DNA from: Nocardia camponoti | GTDB taxonomy: Bacteria > Actinomycetota > Actinomycetes > Mycobacteriales > Mycobacteriaceae | Direction of reading: 5' to 3' | DNA length: 64,000 nucleotides | Assembly (NCBI RefSeq): GCF_014646135.1 | Contig: NZ_BMMW01000001.1 | Location: 1,567,570 to 1,631,569, forward strand | Shown: positions 1 to 8,607 of the stretch, in pieces | Position numbering within the stretch: position 1 is the first letter of the stretch | Layout of the letters: each line of letters begins with the position of its first letter | Program-made: the position numbers and the translations under genes | The notes under the pieces: model-generated | The model's input: only the letters and a program-made list of their open reading frames with translations | The model's database searches: none | What the model was told of the DNA's origin: nothing

Positions 1-372
1 GGTGACGACCGCGTCGAAACCGAGCGCGGCGGCACGGTCGGCGAGAGCGGAGAACTTGATCTTCTCGTTGCAGCGCAAGCACGGATTCGGCGTCTCACCT
101 GCCGCATAGGCGGCGACGAAATCGTCGATCACATCTTCCTTGAAACGGTCGGCGAAGTCCCAGACGTAGAACGGGATGCCGAGCACGTCGGCCGCGCGAC
201 GCGCATCGCCCGCGTCTTCCTTCGAGCAACACCCGCGCGACCCCGTGCGCAGCGTGCCGGGGTTCGCCGACAGCGCCAAATGCACTCCGACAACTTCATG
301 ACCAGCGTCAACGGCGCGCGCGGCGGCAACAGCCGAATCGACACCGCCGGACATCGCGGCGAGAACTCGCAT
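1..372 (-). CDS. mnmA: tRNA-specific 2-thiouridylase MnmA (3' end outside window)
   Basis: This is the N-terminal part of the ATP-dependent enzyme that thiolates U34 of Lys, Glu and Gln tRNAs in the cytoplasm, using sulfur passed from a cysteine desulfurase. The reverse-strand frame opens [20 protein letters not shown], which holds the SGGVDS pyrophosphatase P-loop. It continues through [13 protein letters not shown] and a [14 protein letters not shown] stretch whose cysteine matches the family's catalytic cysteine. About 124 residues are visible before the window edge. The ATG at 372-370 overlaps the TAA of iscS by one base (TAATG), so the two genes are almost certainly translationally coupled. 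The order iscS-mnmA matches the mycobacterial arrangement and supplies the sulfur donor next door. Confidence 0.93.
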   Translation of the reverse strand, partial: MRVLAAMSGGVDSAVAAARAVDAGHEVVGVHLALSANPGTLRTGSRGCCSKEDAGDARRAADVLGIPFYVWDFADRFKEDVIDDFVAAYAAGETPNPCLRCNEKIKFSALADRAAALGFDAVVT

Positions 373-1571
373 TAGGCACCTCCCTTGACCCCGGCCAGGC
401 CAGCGGCCTTGGCACGGTCGATGACCTGCGGAAGCACGGTCAACAGTCGTTCGATATCGGTTCGGTTAGACGGGTTGCCGAGCGAGAAACGCAACGAACC
501 GCGCGCTTGCCGTGGCTCGACGCCCATCGCGATCAGCACGTGACTCGGCGACGCGACGCCCGCGTTGCACGCGGACCCGGTTGAACATTCAACCCCGGCG
601 GCGTCGAGGAGCATCAGCAGCGAGTCGCCTTCGCAGCCGGGGAACGTGAAGTGGGCGTTGCCGGGGAGGCGGTGCTCGTCGGCTGGGCCGTTGAGGACCG
701 CGTCGGGCGCGATGGCCCACACGCCCGCGATCAGTTCGTCGCGCAGGGCACGCAGGTGCGCCGCGTGGGCGGCGATGCTGGTCGTTGACGCGCGAAGGGC
801 GGCGGCGAGGCCGACCGCACCGGCGACGTCGGACGTGCCTGAGCGCAGGTCGCGTTCATGACCGCCGCCGTGCACGAGCGGCTCGCACGGCACCTGGCGG
901 CCGAGCAGCAGCACGCCGATGCCATGCGGACCGCCCACCTTGTGGCCAGCGACGCTGAGCGCGGCAAGCCCGCTCGCGTCGAAGTCGACGGTCACCTGAC
1001 CGACGGCCTGAATCGCATCCGAGTGCATCGGCACGTCGAATTCGCTTGCGACAGCGGCCAATTCGGTGATCGGCTGCACGGTGCCGACTTCATTGTTGGC
1101 CCACATGATGCTGACGACCGCGACCTCGTCGCCGTGCGCTCGCAGTTCCGCGCGGAGATCAGCGGGGTTGACGAATCCGTTGGCGTCGACGGGCAGCCAG
1201 GTGACGTGCGCGCCCTCATGCTTTTCCAGCCATTCGACCGCGTCGATGACGGCGTGATGCTCGACGGCGCTAGCAATGACCCGCGTGCGCCGCGAATCGA
1301 GGGCGCGCCGACCCCAGAAAATGCCCTTGACGGCAAGGTTGTCGCTTTCGGTGCCGCCCGAGGTGAAAATGACTTCCGACGGCCGTGCGCCGAGCGAAGC
1401 GGCGATCGACTCACGCGCTTCTTCCAACGCCCGCCGAGCCTTGCGACCGGACCCATGCAGCGACGACGCGTTACCGACGCCCGCGAGCGCCGCCGTCATC
1501 GCCTCTAACGCGACGGGAAGCATCGGGGTCGTCGCCGCGTGATCGAGGTAAACCGGTTCGGGCGCATTCAT
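372..1571 (-). CDS. iscS: cysteine desulfurase (IscS/NifS family)
   Basis: This PLP enzyme converts cysteine to alanine and hands the sulfur to MnmA and Fe-S assembly. The product has 399 residues from ATG 1571. Visible family marks are the N-terminal [10 protein letters not shown], the Schiff-base lysine in [12 protein letters not shown], and the persulfide-forming cysteine in STGSACNAG, followed by SHVLIAMG. An in-frame TTG at 1580 would add three residues. I chose the ATG because YLDHAATT normally lies within about ten residues of the start. No good ribosome-binding site precedes it, but TATAGG just upstream could be a -10 box of a leaderless or short-leader transcript. It is the first gene of the iscS-mnmA operon. 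Confidence 0.95.
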   Translation of the reverse strand: MNAPEPVYLDHAATTPMLPVALEAMTAALAGVGNASSLHGSGRKARRALEEARESIAASLGARPSEVIFTSGGTESDNLAVKGIFWGRRALDSRRTRVIASAVEHHAVIDAVEWLEKHEGAHVTWLPVDANGFVNPADLRAELRAHGDEVAVVSIMWANNEVGTVQPITELAAVASEFDVPMHSDAIQAVGQVTVDFDASGLAALSVAGHKVGGPHGIGVLLLGRQVPCEPLVHGGGHERDLRSGTSDVAGAVGLAAALRASTTSIAAHAAHLRALRDELIAGVWAIAPDAVLNGPADEHRLPGNAHFTFPGCEGDSLLMLLDAAGVECSTGSACNAGVASPSHVLIAMGVEPRQARGSLRFSLGNPSNRTDIERLLTVLPQVIDRAKAAGLAGVKGGA

Positions 1572-2035
1572 GACCGACAAAGCCTATACCACCGCTGACC
1601 TGGTCATCTTCGGGGCTACCCTCACCTCGGCAACAACCCGTTCCCGCAGCCGGATATTCCCGCCGACACCCACGCGCGTTGTCCCTGCCCTCCGCCGGGG
1701 CGTGCGAAGGTGCGCGGTCGATATTGCGGGGTTGCAGCCACAGCGACCTTGCGCGCGATCGATATGGCGAAGGTGCACGCACGCCCAGGCGCACAGCGCG
1801 TCGCGACACGTCCGGACGAGAGCGCCGACGCCCCTCTCGTTCCTGCGCGGCCATGCCAGGTCGTCAGCGTCCTGGGCAATGGGCGCGGCCAGGCTGAGCT
1901 CGCGCACTCGCTCGGACAGCCTCCAACGGGCCATTCGCTAACGCTGCGGAGTGGGCCAGCGCGGGCAGCGGCACTGCTTCGCGAAGCGAGTCGGATTAGC
2001 ATCACGCGAGAACTTGCCGACGTTGACGAGGGGGA
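1572..2035. other. 464-bp divergent intergenic region, no supported gene
   Basis: This gap separates the divergently transcribed iscS and the TPR protein and must hold both promoters. Several open frames of 70-127 codons cross it on both strands. All are Arg/Ala/Pro-rich, as expected from high-GC noise, and none has a convincing ribosome-binding site or a recognisable domain. The only clear signal is the GAGGGGGA ribosome-binding site at 2028-2035 for the next gene. Confidence 0.5.
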
Positions 2036-2761
2036 ATGATGAGTGCTGCCGAGCGGAGTGCGGCGGCGCTAACCGCACACGCGGCATTCGAAGCGTGGTG
2101 GGCTGGCGACATTAACAGTGCGGAAAAGCTTGCGGCGGAAGCGGTTCGGGCCGATCCGAATGAGCTGCTCGCATGGCAAGCCAGTGCGCGGTTCGCTGCC
2201 GCCGGGTTGCGGCGGGTTGAGGGCGACAATGTGGTGCGCGCCGACCTCTACGCGAAGCGCGCTTTGCGTGCGGCTGAGAAATGCGTCGAACTTGGCCCCA
2301 ACGATGCCGAAAGCTACCGGCTCCTCGCGGCAGCGCTCACCGGTCGCGACAACAAAACCGCCAAGGAAGCCCTCGAATGGGCAACGTGGCGCGACCCGAA
2401 CAACGCCGACAACTACGTCGTGCGCGCACACCTTGTGCTCGCGGCCGAAGCACCGGGCCCCGCCGCTTTCGATGTGGCCGATCAATTGCTGCGTCAGGCG
2501 CTGGCGATCAACCCCTACAATCGCGAAGCGCAAAGAGCGTTGGGCGTCAACGCGATTCGTCGCGGGAGCGTCCATGAAGGCGCATACCATCTGGCAACAG
2601 CGGCGGCGGGAAACCGCGCGGCCGAAGCAGCACTCCCCGACACCGTGCGCCGCCTGCAACGCCGCTTCCGCCCGTCCCGCCGCGTGTACGTCATCGCGGG
2701 TGTCGCGGTGTTAATCCTTTGGCGCGCAATAGATTTCGCGCTGTCCGCCGCCGGAGGTTAG
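2036..2761 (+). CDS. TPR-repeat protein with C-terminal membrane anchor
   Basis: A 241-residue protein made of TPR-like helical pairs: residues about 15-60 (AFEAWWAGDINSAEKLAAEA), 70-140 (AKRALRAAEKCVELGPNDAE, then a DNKTAKEALEWATWRDPNNA unit) and 155-195 (ADQLLRQALAINPYNREAQR). It ends in one hydrophobic segment (VYVIAGVAVLILWRAIDFAL), so it is a tail-anchored protein with the TPRs in the cytoplasm. No enzymatic motif is seen and the role is unknown; TPRs usually mediate protein contacts. A strong GAGGGGGA site precedes two consecutive ATGs at 2036 and 2039, either of which could be used. The gene appears to be monocistronic. Confidence 0.72.
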   Translation: MMSAAERSAAALTAHAAFEAWWAGDINSAEKLAAEAVRADPNELLAWQASARFAAAGLRRVEGDNVVRADLYAKRALRAAEKCVELGPNDAESYRLLAAALTGRDNKTAKEALEWATWRDPNNADNYVVRAHLVLAAEAPGPAAFDVADQLLRQALAINPYNREAQRALGVNAIRRGSVHEGAYHLATAAAGNRAAEAALPDTVRRLQRRFRPSRRVYVIAGVAVLILWRAIDFALSAAGG

Positions 2762-2896
2762 CGCGCCGGTCAAAGCAGACAGCCGACGCTTCGGCTAGTG
2801 CCTGGCGTTCTGACACATATCGCTGGCATTTCGTCGCTCAGCGACGTGAGCAGCCGAACCCCGGCACAGACGTCGGCGCACCCGCACATGTTTTCC

Positions 2897-3005
2897 CGGC
2901 GTGTCGCTTGGCATTTTCGTGCACGCAGGAGCTCACACCCCCGATTTCGCCCTTCCCGCCGCGAACCCGCACGAAAATGCCACCCAATCCGGACACGACA
3001 CGCCG
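2897..3005. repeat. long interrupted palindrome with TGGCATTTTCGTGC core
   Basis: Two perfect arm blocks pair with each other: CGGCGTGTCG (2897-2906) with 2996-3005, and TGGCATTTTCGTGC (2909-2922) with 2969-2982. The unpaired centre is 46 bp. A further CGTCGCT/AGCGACG hairpin lies at 2832-2846 beside another TGGCATTTCGTCG stretch. The element sits between the convergent ends of the TPR gene and the acyltransferase, in a gap (2762-3251) without a supported gene. A related palindrome with the same core lies at 33130-33234. It may be a dispersed repeat, or it may act as a bidirectional 3'-end hairpin. Confidence 0.7.
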
Positions 3006-3251
3006 TCAGCCAACAACCCCAGCGGGCTTCGTCCACTCCAACGTGTACCGAAAACCCACGCGCCGCCTCATCCGCACGCCAGGCAACACAACTTGCGCCC
3101 GCGATCGAACCTCCGCAAAGCTCAATCGCGGCTCAGCAATAGGAAAAGGTGGCGGCACCAAACCATCACGTGACGGCCACGGATGCTTCACATACCCAAT
3201 GATCGGATTGGAAACCACCCCAGCGACATTCCACACGACGTCGGCGAACCT

Positions 3252-4190
3252 CTACCAAACAGGTACCGCGTCCACCGACGGGTCCTGGACCCTCGTGTTT
3301 CCCGCCTCAATCCATTCCGTATCCGCCGCCGTGTGGCGCGAACGGTCCGTTCCGCGCACTGCCGCCTCGCACCGCTTCGCCAAAGCTCGGCGGTCCAAGC
3401 CCGGGTGTTGCTGCGGTTCAAGCACGATTTCCACAACCAAACCCTTCGCCCGCAGTACCCGTTTCGCCGAATCGGTGAAGGAGTCGTCGCCGACGAAGCC
3501 GGGGACGGTCGACTGGGTGCCGGTCGCGTCTAGGTAGCGCAAGCGGACCGGCTGGACCGGGGTCGTCGTGTTCACCGCCGCCTGAAACATCGCCGGGCGC
3601 ATGCCGCCGTACGCGCGACCACACCACGTCGTCCCCTCCGGGAACGCGACGATCCGGTTGCCGGACGAAAGTCGCTCGCCAACCTGGTCGACGATGCCCG
3701 GCAACGAACGCAAGCTCGCGCGGTCGATCGGGATCACCCGAATGAGCTTGGCCAGTTTGCCGAGTACCGGCCAGTCGACCATGTCGGCCCGGGCGACGAA
3801 ACTCACCGGCTGCACGGCGGCGAGCGCGACAACGTCGGCCCAGCTGATGTGCCCGGCAACGATCAGCATCGGCGAGCCCGCCTCCGCGAATCCCGCTGCA
3901 CTGCGCTGGTTTTCGGGTCGATTGTCAATCACCCGCAGCTTCATTCCAAGGCACGAAAGCGCGGCGTGCGCATACCGCCGGTGCAGGCTCTCACGGCGAC
4001 TTTTCGGGGTGGCGACGGTGGCGAGCGGCATGCTCAACACCAGCCCAACCATCCCGGCAAGGCGAGCAAGCGCGACCGCTCCGCTCACCTCGTCAACGGG
4101 TTCGATACAGCCGGACCCGCAGGGGCTCGACGGCATCCAGGCGTGCGGAGTGTGTGCGGTCGTTGCTGCGAGCGGCGCGTCGAACACCAT
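3252..4190 (-). CDS. 1-acyl-glycerol/lyso-lipid O-acyltransferase (PlsC family)
   Basis: The 312-residue product carries the PlsC/LPLAT fold. It has the catalytic HX4D motif as GHISWAD (His about 114, Asp about 119) and the second substrate motif FPEGTTWCG (about 183-191). A hydrophobic stretch near residues 40-60 may touch the membrane. It transfers an acyl chain from acyl-CoA or acyl-ACP to a hydroxyl on a lysolipid. I chose ATG 4190, five bases after the stop of the upstream GNAT gene; longer in-frame starts give only Arg-rich sequence overlapping that gene. The tight pair recalls M. tuberculosis Rv3027c-Rv3026c. Together with the OlsB-like neighbour, an OlsA-type role in ornithine lipid synthesis is possible; phosphatidic acid synthesis is the alternative. 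Confidence 0.85.
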   Translation of the reverse strand: MVFDAPLAATTAHTPHAWMPSSPCGSGCIEPVDEVSGAVALARLAGMVGLVLSMPLATVATPKSRRESLHRRYAHAALSCLGMKLRVIDNRPENQRSAAGFAEAGSPMLIVAGHISWADVVALAAVQPVSFVARADMVDWPVLGKLAKLIRVIPIDRASLRSLPGIVDQVGERLSSGNRIVAFPEGTTWCGRAYGGMRPAMFQAAVNTTTPVQPVRLRYLDATGTQSTVPGFVGDDSFTDSAKRVLRAKGLVVEIVLEPQQHPGLDRRALAKRCEAAVRGTDRSRHTAADTEWIEAGNTRVQDPSVDAVPVW

Positions 4191-4195
4191 GGCGA

Positions 4196-5014
4196 TTACT
4201 TCCCGTCGAAATTGGCGGCCGCGCTTTGCAGTCGCTCCAGGTAGCGGGTGTTGATGGTTTCCAGGCCGAGCAACGCGACGAAGTCGGCGACGGCGAAATC
4301 GGGGTCGTGGGCGGGTTCGCCGCAGATTTCCGCGCCGAGACGCAGGTACCCGCGCAACAGCGGCGGCATCTTCGGCCGACTCGGCGGAACGAGATCGTCG
4401 AGCGCGACACCGTCGACAACCACCGGGTTGTACGGGGTCACGCGACGTTCGGGGTCGCACGCGTGGCGACCAAGCAGCTGGTCACGCACGCCGCGCACGT
4501 TCACGCCGGGCGCGTCGTCGGGGCCGTCCTGCATGGGCACCGAAACGCAGCCCATCACCCAGTCGTAGCCGGTGAGCTGGATGTAGTGCAGGATTCCGGC
4601 CCACATGAGCGTGAGGACCGACCCGTTGCGGTGCTCACCAAGCACGCACGCGCGCCCCATCTCAACGATGCGGTTGCCGGTGGGGTCGAGCCGGGTGAGG
4701 TCGAATTCGGTGGCGGTGTAGTAGCCGCCCGCGGCAGCGACCTTGTCGGGCGGCAGCATTCGGTAGCAGCCGACGAACTGTTCGGAGAATTCGTCACGCA
4801 CGAGCAGGTGGTCGCAGTGCTCGTCGAACGCGTCGGCGTCGAGGCCGGTGCCGTTGTCGGGCATCTGAAAACCGGGCTCACCGGCGAAAACGTGAAAACG
4901 TAAGCGCTGCGCGGCTTCTCGATGCTCAGCGTCGGAGGCGACGACCAACGAGTACCGCGACTTCCCCACCCCGGCGTCCGGTGTAGGCGTGGTCAACACG
5001 GACGAGATTGTCAT
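4196..5014 (-). CDS. GNAT-fold N-acyltransferase (OlsB/hemolysin-like)
   Basis: A 272-residue protein with the features of the PF13444 GNAT family, which includes OlsB (ornithine N-acyltransferase using long-chain acyl-ACP). It shows AQRLRFHVFAGEPG, DEHCDHLLVRD, VGCYRMLPP, YYTATEFDL, the core VEMGRACVLGEHRNGSVLTL, and a later PPLLRGYLRLGAEICGEPAHD block. These are the strings that mark hemolysin/OlsB-type members, including the expected ECD-like and LLRGYLRLGA motifs. The start is set at ATG 5014; an upstream ATG in frame would add a poor N-terminus, and neither has a good ribosome-binding site. It is the first gene of a two-gene operon with the PlsC-family protein. The acyl acceptor is inferred, not shown. 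Confidence 0.78.
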   Translation of the reverse strand: MTISSVLTTPTPDAGVGKSRYSLVVASDAEHREAAQRLRFHVFAGEPGFQMPDNGTGLDADAFDEHCDHLLVRDEFSEQFVGCYRMLPPDKVAAAGGYYTATEFDLTRLDPTGNRIVEMGRACVLGEHRNGSVLTLMWAGILHYIQLTGYDWVMGCVSVPMQDGPDDAPGVNVRGVRDQLLGRHACDPERRVTPYNPVVVDGVALDDLVPPSRPKMPPLLRGYLRLGAEICGEPAHDPDFAVADFVALLGLETINTRYLERLQSAAANFDGK

Positions 5015-5191
5015 AAAGAAAATGAAGCCAGCCCGAATCGGCATCGGGCTGACCGTCAAGTGTCGCGCTGATGCCGGTTCGGTGAACGAGACACCCGTCA
5101 CACCATTCGTTTACCGAAGCGCCGCGAAACATTCGTCTACCTGCGCGATTACGGTTTCCCATCGCGGTTGTAGGCTCGCGTTTTCGCCCGG

Positions 5192-5227
5192 AAAACCGAA
5201 AGGCCGCCAACCTTGGTCGACGGCCTT
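5192..5227 (-). terminator. intrinsic terminator of ndh
   Basis: AAGGCCG at 5200-5206 pairs with CGGCCTT at 5221-5227, and CCAA/TTGG pair inside the loop. Read on the minus strand the hairpin is followed by a T-rich TCGGTTTTCC. It begins 15 bases after the ndh stop. Confidence 0.7.
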
Positions 5228-5241
5228 ACAGTCTCACTAAC

Positions 5242-6528
5242 TCAGTGCGTGAGCACACTTTCGCGTTCCGCGACAACGGGTTCCGGCGCGGCGGCAACCG
5301 CCTTGACCCCGTCAAAGCCCGGACGCGCGGTGCCGATGAACGCGACCAACCACGAAGCGACAGCGGCGAAGCGGTTGCGGAACCCAACCAGGTACATCAG
5401 GTGCACCGCCAACCACATGCCCCACGCGATCGTGCCGCGGAAGCTGACACGGTCGTTGAGCTTCACGACCGCGCTGAAGCGGCTGATCACGGCCATGCTG
5501 CCCTTGTCCCAGTAGACAAACGGCGTGCCAGCGTCGATCTTGCGACGGATGATGTCGGCGGCGTGGCGACCTTCCTGCATCGCGACCGGGGACTGACCCG
5601 GGTAGCCGTTGAGCGACGTCATGTCGCCGATGGCGTAGATATCGGCGTGGCCGCCAACGGTGAGGTCGGGGTTGATGAGCAGTCGACCAGCGCGATCGGT
5701 TTCGGCACCGGTCGCCTCGGCGAGGATCGTCGCGAACCCGCCCGCCTGCACACCGGCCGACCACACGACGGTCTCGGCCGCGATCTTGCGCTCGATGCCG
5801 TCGCTGTCCTTGACGGTGACCTTGCCTTCGTCAATGTCGGTGACGAACGTGCCAAGCAGCACCTCAACACCACTATCAACCAGCGACTGCTTCGCGTACT
5901 CCGAAAGCCCGCCACCGAACGGCGGCAGAACCGCGCCCGCACCTTCAACCAGCGTGACCGACACCGGCAGGTGGAAGTGGCGACGTGCCAGTTCCTGAAT
6001 CTGGCCAGCCACCTCAACACCGGTCGCGCCCGCGCCGACAACAACGAAGCTGAGCAGCTTGTGGCGGGTGACCTCGTCGGCCTTCTCCGCTTCGGCGAAC
6101 ACCCGCGCGATCTGCACGCGGAGGCGGGTCGCATCGTCAATGGTCTTGAGCGAGAACGTCTTTGCCGCGAAATCGTCGCGACCGAAGTAGGACTGGTTCG
6201 CGCCCGTCGCCGCGATCAGCGAGGCGTAGCCGATTTGCTTGGTGCCTTCGGCCGTCTCGTAGGTGAGGACCGCGGCGTCGGCGTCGATAGCCGTGACCTT
6301 GCCGAGGCGGACGTCGATCGTGGGGTGGCGACGCAGTACGTTCTTGATCGGCGGCGCGATCTCGTGGGCGTCAAGCACGCCGGTGGCCACCTGATAAAGC
6401 AGCGGCTGGAACAGGTGCTCGGGAGTACTCGAGATCAACACGACATTGACTCGTGACTTAGCGAGCTGCTTCGCGGCGGCAAGGCCACCAAAGCCCGAGC
6501 CGACGATGACGACATCAGTGGTTTCCAT
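5242..6528 (-). CDS. ndh: type II NADH dehydrogenase (NDH-2)
   Basis: This single-subunit, non-proton-pumping enzyme oxidises NADH and reduces menaquinone at the inner face of the membrane. The 428-residue protein has an N-terminal FAD-binding GSGFGG (residues 11-16), the LFQPLLYQVATG quinone-region motif, a second dinucleotide fold at VVGAGATGVEVAG (about 163-175), and the FAD motif YAIGDM. A C-terminal membrane-contacting segment (WGMWLAVHLMYLVGFRNRF) follows. Length and motifs are typical of mycobacterial Ndh. It is transcribed divergently from a LysR-type gene 143 bp away, which makes that regulator a candidate controller. Confidence 0.95.
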   Translation of the reverse strand: METTDVVIVGSGFGGLAAAKQLAKSRVNVVLISSTPEHLFQPLLYQVATGVLDAHEIAPPIKNVLRRHPTIDVRLGKVTAIDADAAVLTYETAEGTKQIGYASLIAATGANQSYFGRDDFAAKTFSLKTIDDATRLRVQIARVFAEAEKADEVTRHKLLSFVVVGAGATGVEVAGQIQELARRHFHLPVSVTLVEGAGAVLPPFGGGLSEYAKQSLVDSGVEVLLGTFVTDIDEGKVTVKDSDGIERKIAAETVVWSAGVQAGGFATILAEATGAETDRAGRLLINPDLTVGGHADIYAIGDMTSLNGYPGQSPVAMQEGRHAADIIRRKIDAGTPFVYWDKGSMAVISRFSAVVKLNDRVSFRGTIAWGMWLAVHLMYLVGFRNRFAAVASWLVAFIGTARPGFDGVKAVAAAPEPVVAERESVLTH

Positions 6529-6671
6529 GATCGGTGCTCCCGTACCAACAAGTTATTCGGCGTTTTCGTTCTTCCTATGAGTAAACGCGATGCGGAACGC
6601 ATATGTTTCGCCCGGCTAGGCGCATAATGAAGATGACTCTTATCTTGATTGCTAATTAATGGAGGTCAGGC
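6529..6671. promoter_or_regulatory. ndh-lysR divergent promoter region
   Basis: The 143-bp gap is AT-richer than its surroundings. It carries the dyad ATGCGGAACGCAT and an AT-rich run CTAATTAAT just before the lysR ribosome-binding site GGAGG (6661-6665). LysR regulators usually bind such shared regions at T-N11-A dyads; no single operator can be assigned by eye. Confidence 0.4.
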
Positions 6672-7526
6672 ATGGAATTGCGTCAACTGGCGTACTTCGT
6701 CGCGGTGTGTGAGGAGCTCAGTTTTAGTCGCGCTGCCAATCGTTGTTACATCTCCCAAAGCGCGATCAGCCATCAGATCGCGAGACTCGAACGTGACCTC
6801 GGGGCGCAACTGTTCGAACGGACAACGCGCGCGGTAGTGCCGACCGACGCGACCATGCGCCTGCTGCCGCTCGCCAAGCAGATGTTGAGCCTGGAGTCGG
6901 CGATCCGGGCCGCCGTGCGAACAGTGGGCCCGCAGGTGCGGTTGGCGGCGAATATGTCGTTTGCCGCGCGGTCGCTGTCGGCGATCGCCGCGGCGCGGGC
7001 CGCGCATCCTGAGGCCGAGATCGAGTACGTGATCAAGCCGTTCCGTCAGCGGATTCTGGCCGTCGCGGAAGGTGACTGTGAACTGGCGCTGATTCGCGGC
7101 AGCGTCGATCAGCCGGGGGTGGTTGTCGAGCAGTTGTGGGTGGAAGACTTGGTGATCGCGATCGCGAGCACGCACCCACTCGCCGAGCGTGGTGAAGTGA
7201 CCCTCGCCGAGCTGAGCCCGTACCCGCTTTTGTTGCCCCCGGAATCGGAACAGGTGTTGCTGCACACGCTCATTCGCACCGCGTTCGCCGACTTGCCGAA
7301 GGGGCCAACCTTCGGCCCGCCGATCCCCCCGGACCACACCGCGACCATGGAGCTACTCAACCACCCGGACTCGTGGACGGTCCTATATGAGGGCCCCACA
7401 AAGGGTTTGGCGACATTGGAACTCACCGATCACCGCTTGCGCATCCCCGTCTCGGCCGTCCTGCGCGAGGACGCGCGCGAAAACCCCATCCTGGTAACCC
7501 TTTTGGACGCACTACACCGCCACTGA
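6672..7526 (+). CDS. LysR-family transcriptional regulator
   Basis: A 284-residue DNA-binding regulator. Residues 1-60 form the classic LysR winged helix-turn-helix (MELRQLAYFVAVCEELSFSR, then YISQSAISHQIARLERDLG and FERTTRAVV). The rest is the periplasmic-binding-like effector domain, from RLAANMSFAARSLSAI onward. ATG 6672 follows GGAGG by six bases. Its divergent neighbour ndh is the likely target by the usual LysR gene-pair logic. The effector is unknown; control by redox state or NADH supply is only a guess. Confidence 0.9.
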   Translation: MELRQLAYFVAVCEELSFSRAANRCYISQSAISHQIARLERDLGAQLFERTTRAVVPTDATMRLLPLAKQMLSLESAIRAAVRTVGPQVRLAANMSFAARSLSAIAAARAAHPEAEIEYVIKPFRQRILAVAEGDCELALIRGSVDQPGVVVEQLWVEDLVIAIASTHPLAERGEVTLAELSPYPLLLPPESEQVLLHTLIRTAFADLPKGPTFGPPIPPDHTATMELLNHPDSWTVLYEGPTKGLATLELTDHRLRIPVSAVLREDARENPILVTLLDALHRH

Positions 7527-7552
7527 TCAGCATTCGAGGGCGGCCAAACACC

Positions 7553-7586
7553 AACGGCCCGGCTCCCACAATGGGAACCGGGCCGT
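7553..7586. terminator. bidirectional terminator between lysR and etfA
   Basis: A perfect 15-bp stem: AACGGCCCGGCTCCC-type left arm (7553-7567) and right arm 7572-7586, with one G-T style mismatch and a 4-base loop. It lies between the convergent 3' ends of lysR and etfA and can serve both. Confidence 0.75.
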
Positions 7587-7608
7587 TCGGACAGCGGTGT
7601 GAAGCGAA

Positions 7609-8565
7609 TTAGCCCTTGTGAGCTTTGACCGCTTCGGTCAGCTGCGGGGACACGTTGAACAGGTCGCCAACGATGCCGTAATCGGCGATCTCGAAGATGG
7701 GCGCCTCTTCGTCCTTGTTGACCGCGACGATGGTCTTCGAGGTCTGCATGCCCGCGCGGTGCTGGATGGCACCGGAAATGCCGAGGGCGATGTAGAGCTG
7801 CGGCGAAACCGTCTTGCCGGTCTGACCAACCTGGAACTGGCCCGGGTAGTAGCCCGAGTCGACAGCGGCACGCGAAGCGCCAACGGCGGCACCGAGCGAG
7901 TCGGCGAGCGCCTCGACGACGGCGAAGTTGTCGGCCGAACCGACACCACGACCACCGGAAACGACGATCGACGCCTCGGTGAGCTCGGGGCGGTCGCCGC
8001 CAACGATGGGCTCACGCGAGGTGACCTTGACGACGCCCTCTTCCTGGGCGGGAACCTCAACGACAACCTGCTCGCCCGCACCAGCGGTCGGCGCGGCTTC
8101 GATGGCACCCGGACGGACCGAGATGACCGGGACATCGCCGGTGGCCTTGGCGTCGACGGTGAACGCGCCACCGAAGATCGAGCCGGTGACCGAACCGTCG
8201 GCGTTGATGCCGATCACGTCGACGAGCAGGCCGGAGCCGATGCGCGCGGCAAGGCGGCCCGACACCTCCTTGCCCTCAGCGGTGGCGGCGACGAGCACGG
8301 CGGCGGGGGCGGCGGCGTCGACCAGGCCGGCGAGGACGTCGACCTTCGGGGTCACGAGGAAGCCCTCAACGTCGTCGGACTCGGCGACGTAGATCTTCTC
8401 AGCGCCAGCGGCGGCCAGCGAAGCGGCGAGCTTGTCGGCGGTGCCAGCCGAGCCGAGCACGACAGCGGCGGGCTCGCCGAGGGTGCGGGCGGCGGTGAGC
8501 AGTTCGGTGGTGACCTTCTTGACAGCACCGTCGGCGTGCTCAACGAGCACGAGTACTTCAGCCAT
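7609..8565 (-). CDS. etfA: electron transfer flavoprotein alpha subunit
   Basis: This is the alpha subunit (FixB) of the FAD/AMP-containing heterodimer that carries electrons from acyl-CoA dehydrogenases to the quinone pool. The 318-residue protein has an N-terminal alpha/beta domain and a C-terminal FAD domain. The FAD domain bears [20 protein letters not shown] (about 205-224), the signature [32 protein letters not shown], and a closing [18 protein letters not shown]. The ATG is preceded by AGGAGA. It lies 42 bp downstream of etfB in one operon, the order found in mycobacteria (fixA-fixB, Rv3029c-Rv3028c). Confidence 0.97.
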   Translation of the reverse strand: MAEVLVLVEHADGAVKKVTTELLTAARTLGEPAAVVLGSAGTADKLAASLAAAGAEKIYVAESDDVEGFLVTPKVDVLAGLVDAAAPAAVLVAATAEGKEVSGRLAARIGSGLLVDVIGINADGSVTGSIFGGAFTVDAKATGDVPVISVRPGAIEAAPTAGAGEQVVVEVPAQEEGVVKVTSREPIVGGDRPELTEASIVVSGGRGVGSADNFAVVEALADSLGAAVGASRAAVDSGYYPGQFQVGQTGKTVSPQLYIALGISGAIQHRAGMQTSKTIVAVNKDEEAPIFEIADYGIVGDLFNVSPQLTEAVKAHKG

Positions 8566-8607
8566 GTTCTTTCTCCTAGTGGCTTAGATAAGTTCGGACG
8601 GGCCGAA

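Noticed and set aside
1584..1934. Open frames of 110-127 codons on both strands between iscS and the TPR gene
   Set aside because: Arg/Ala-rich composition, no ribosome-binding site and no domain; typical high-GC spurious frames.
2719..3537. 272-codon plus-strand frame crossing the palindrome and antisense to the acyltransferase
   Set aside because: It starts inside the TPR gene and runs antisense to a clear PlsC-family gene; the composition is noise.
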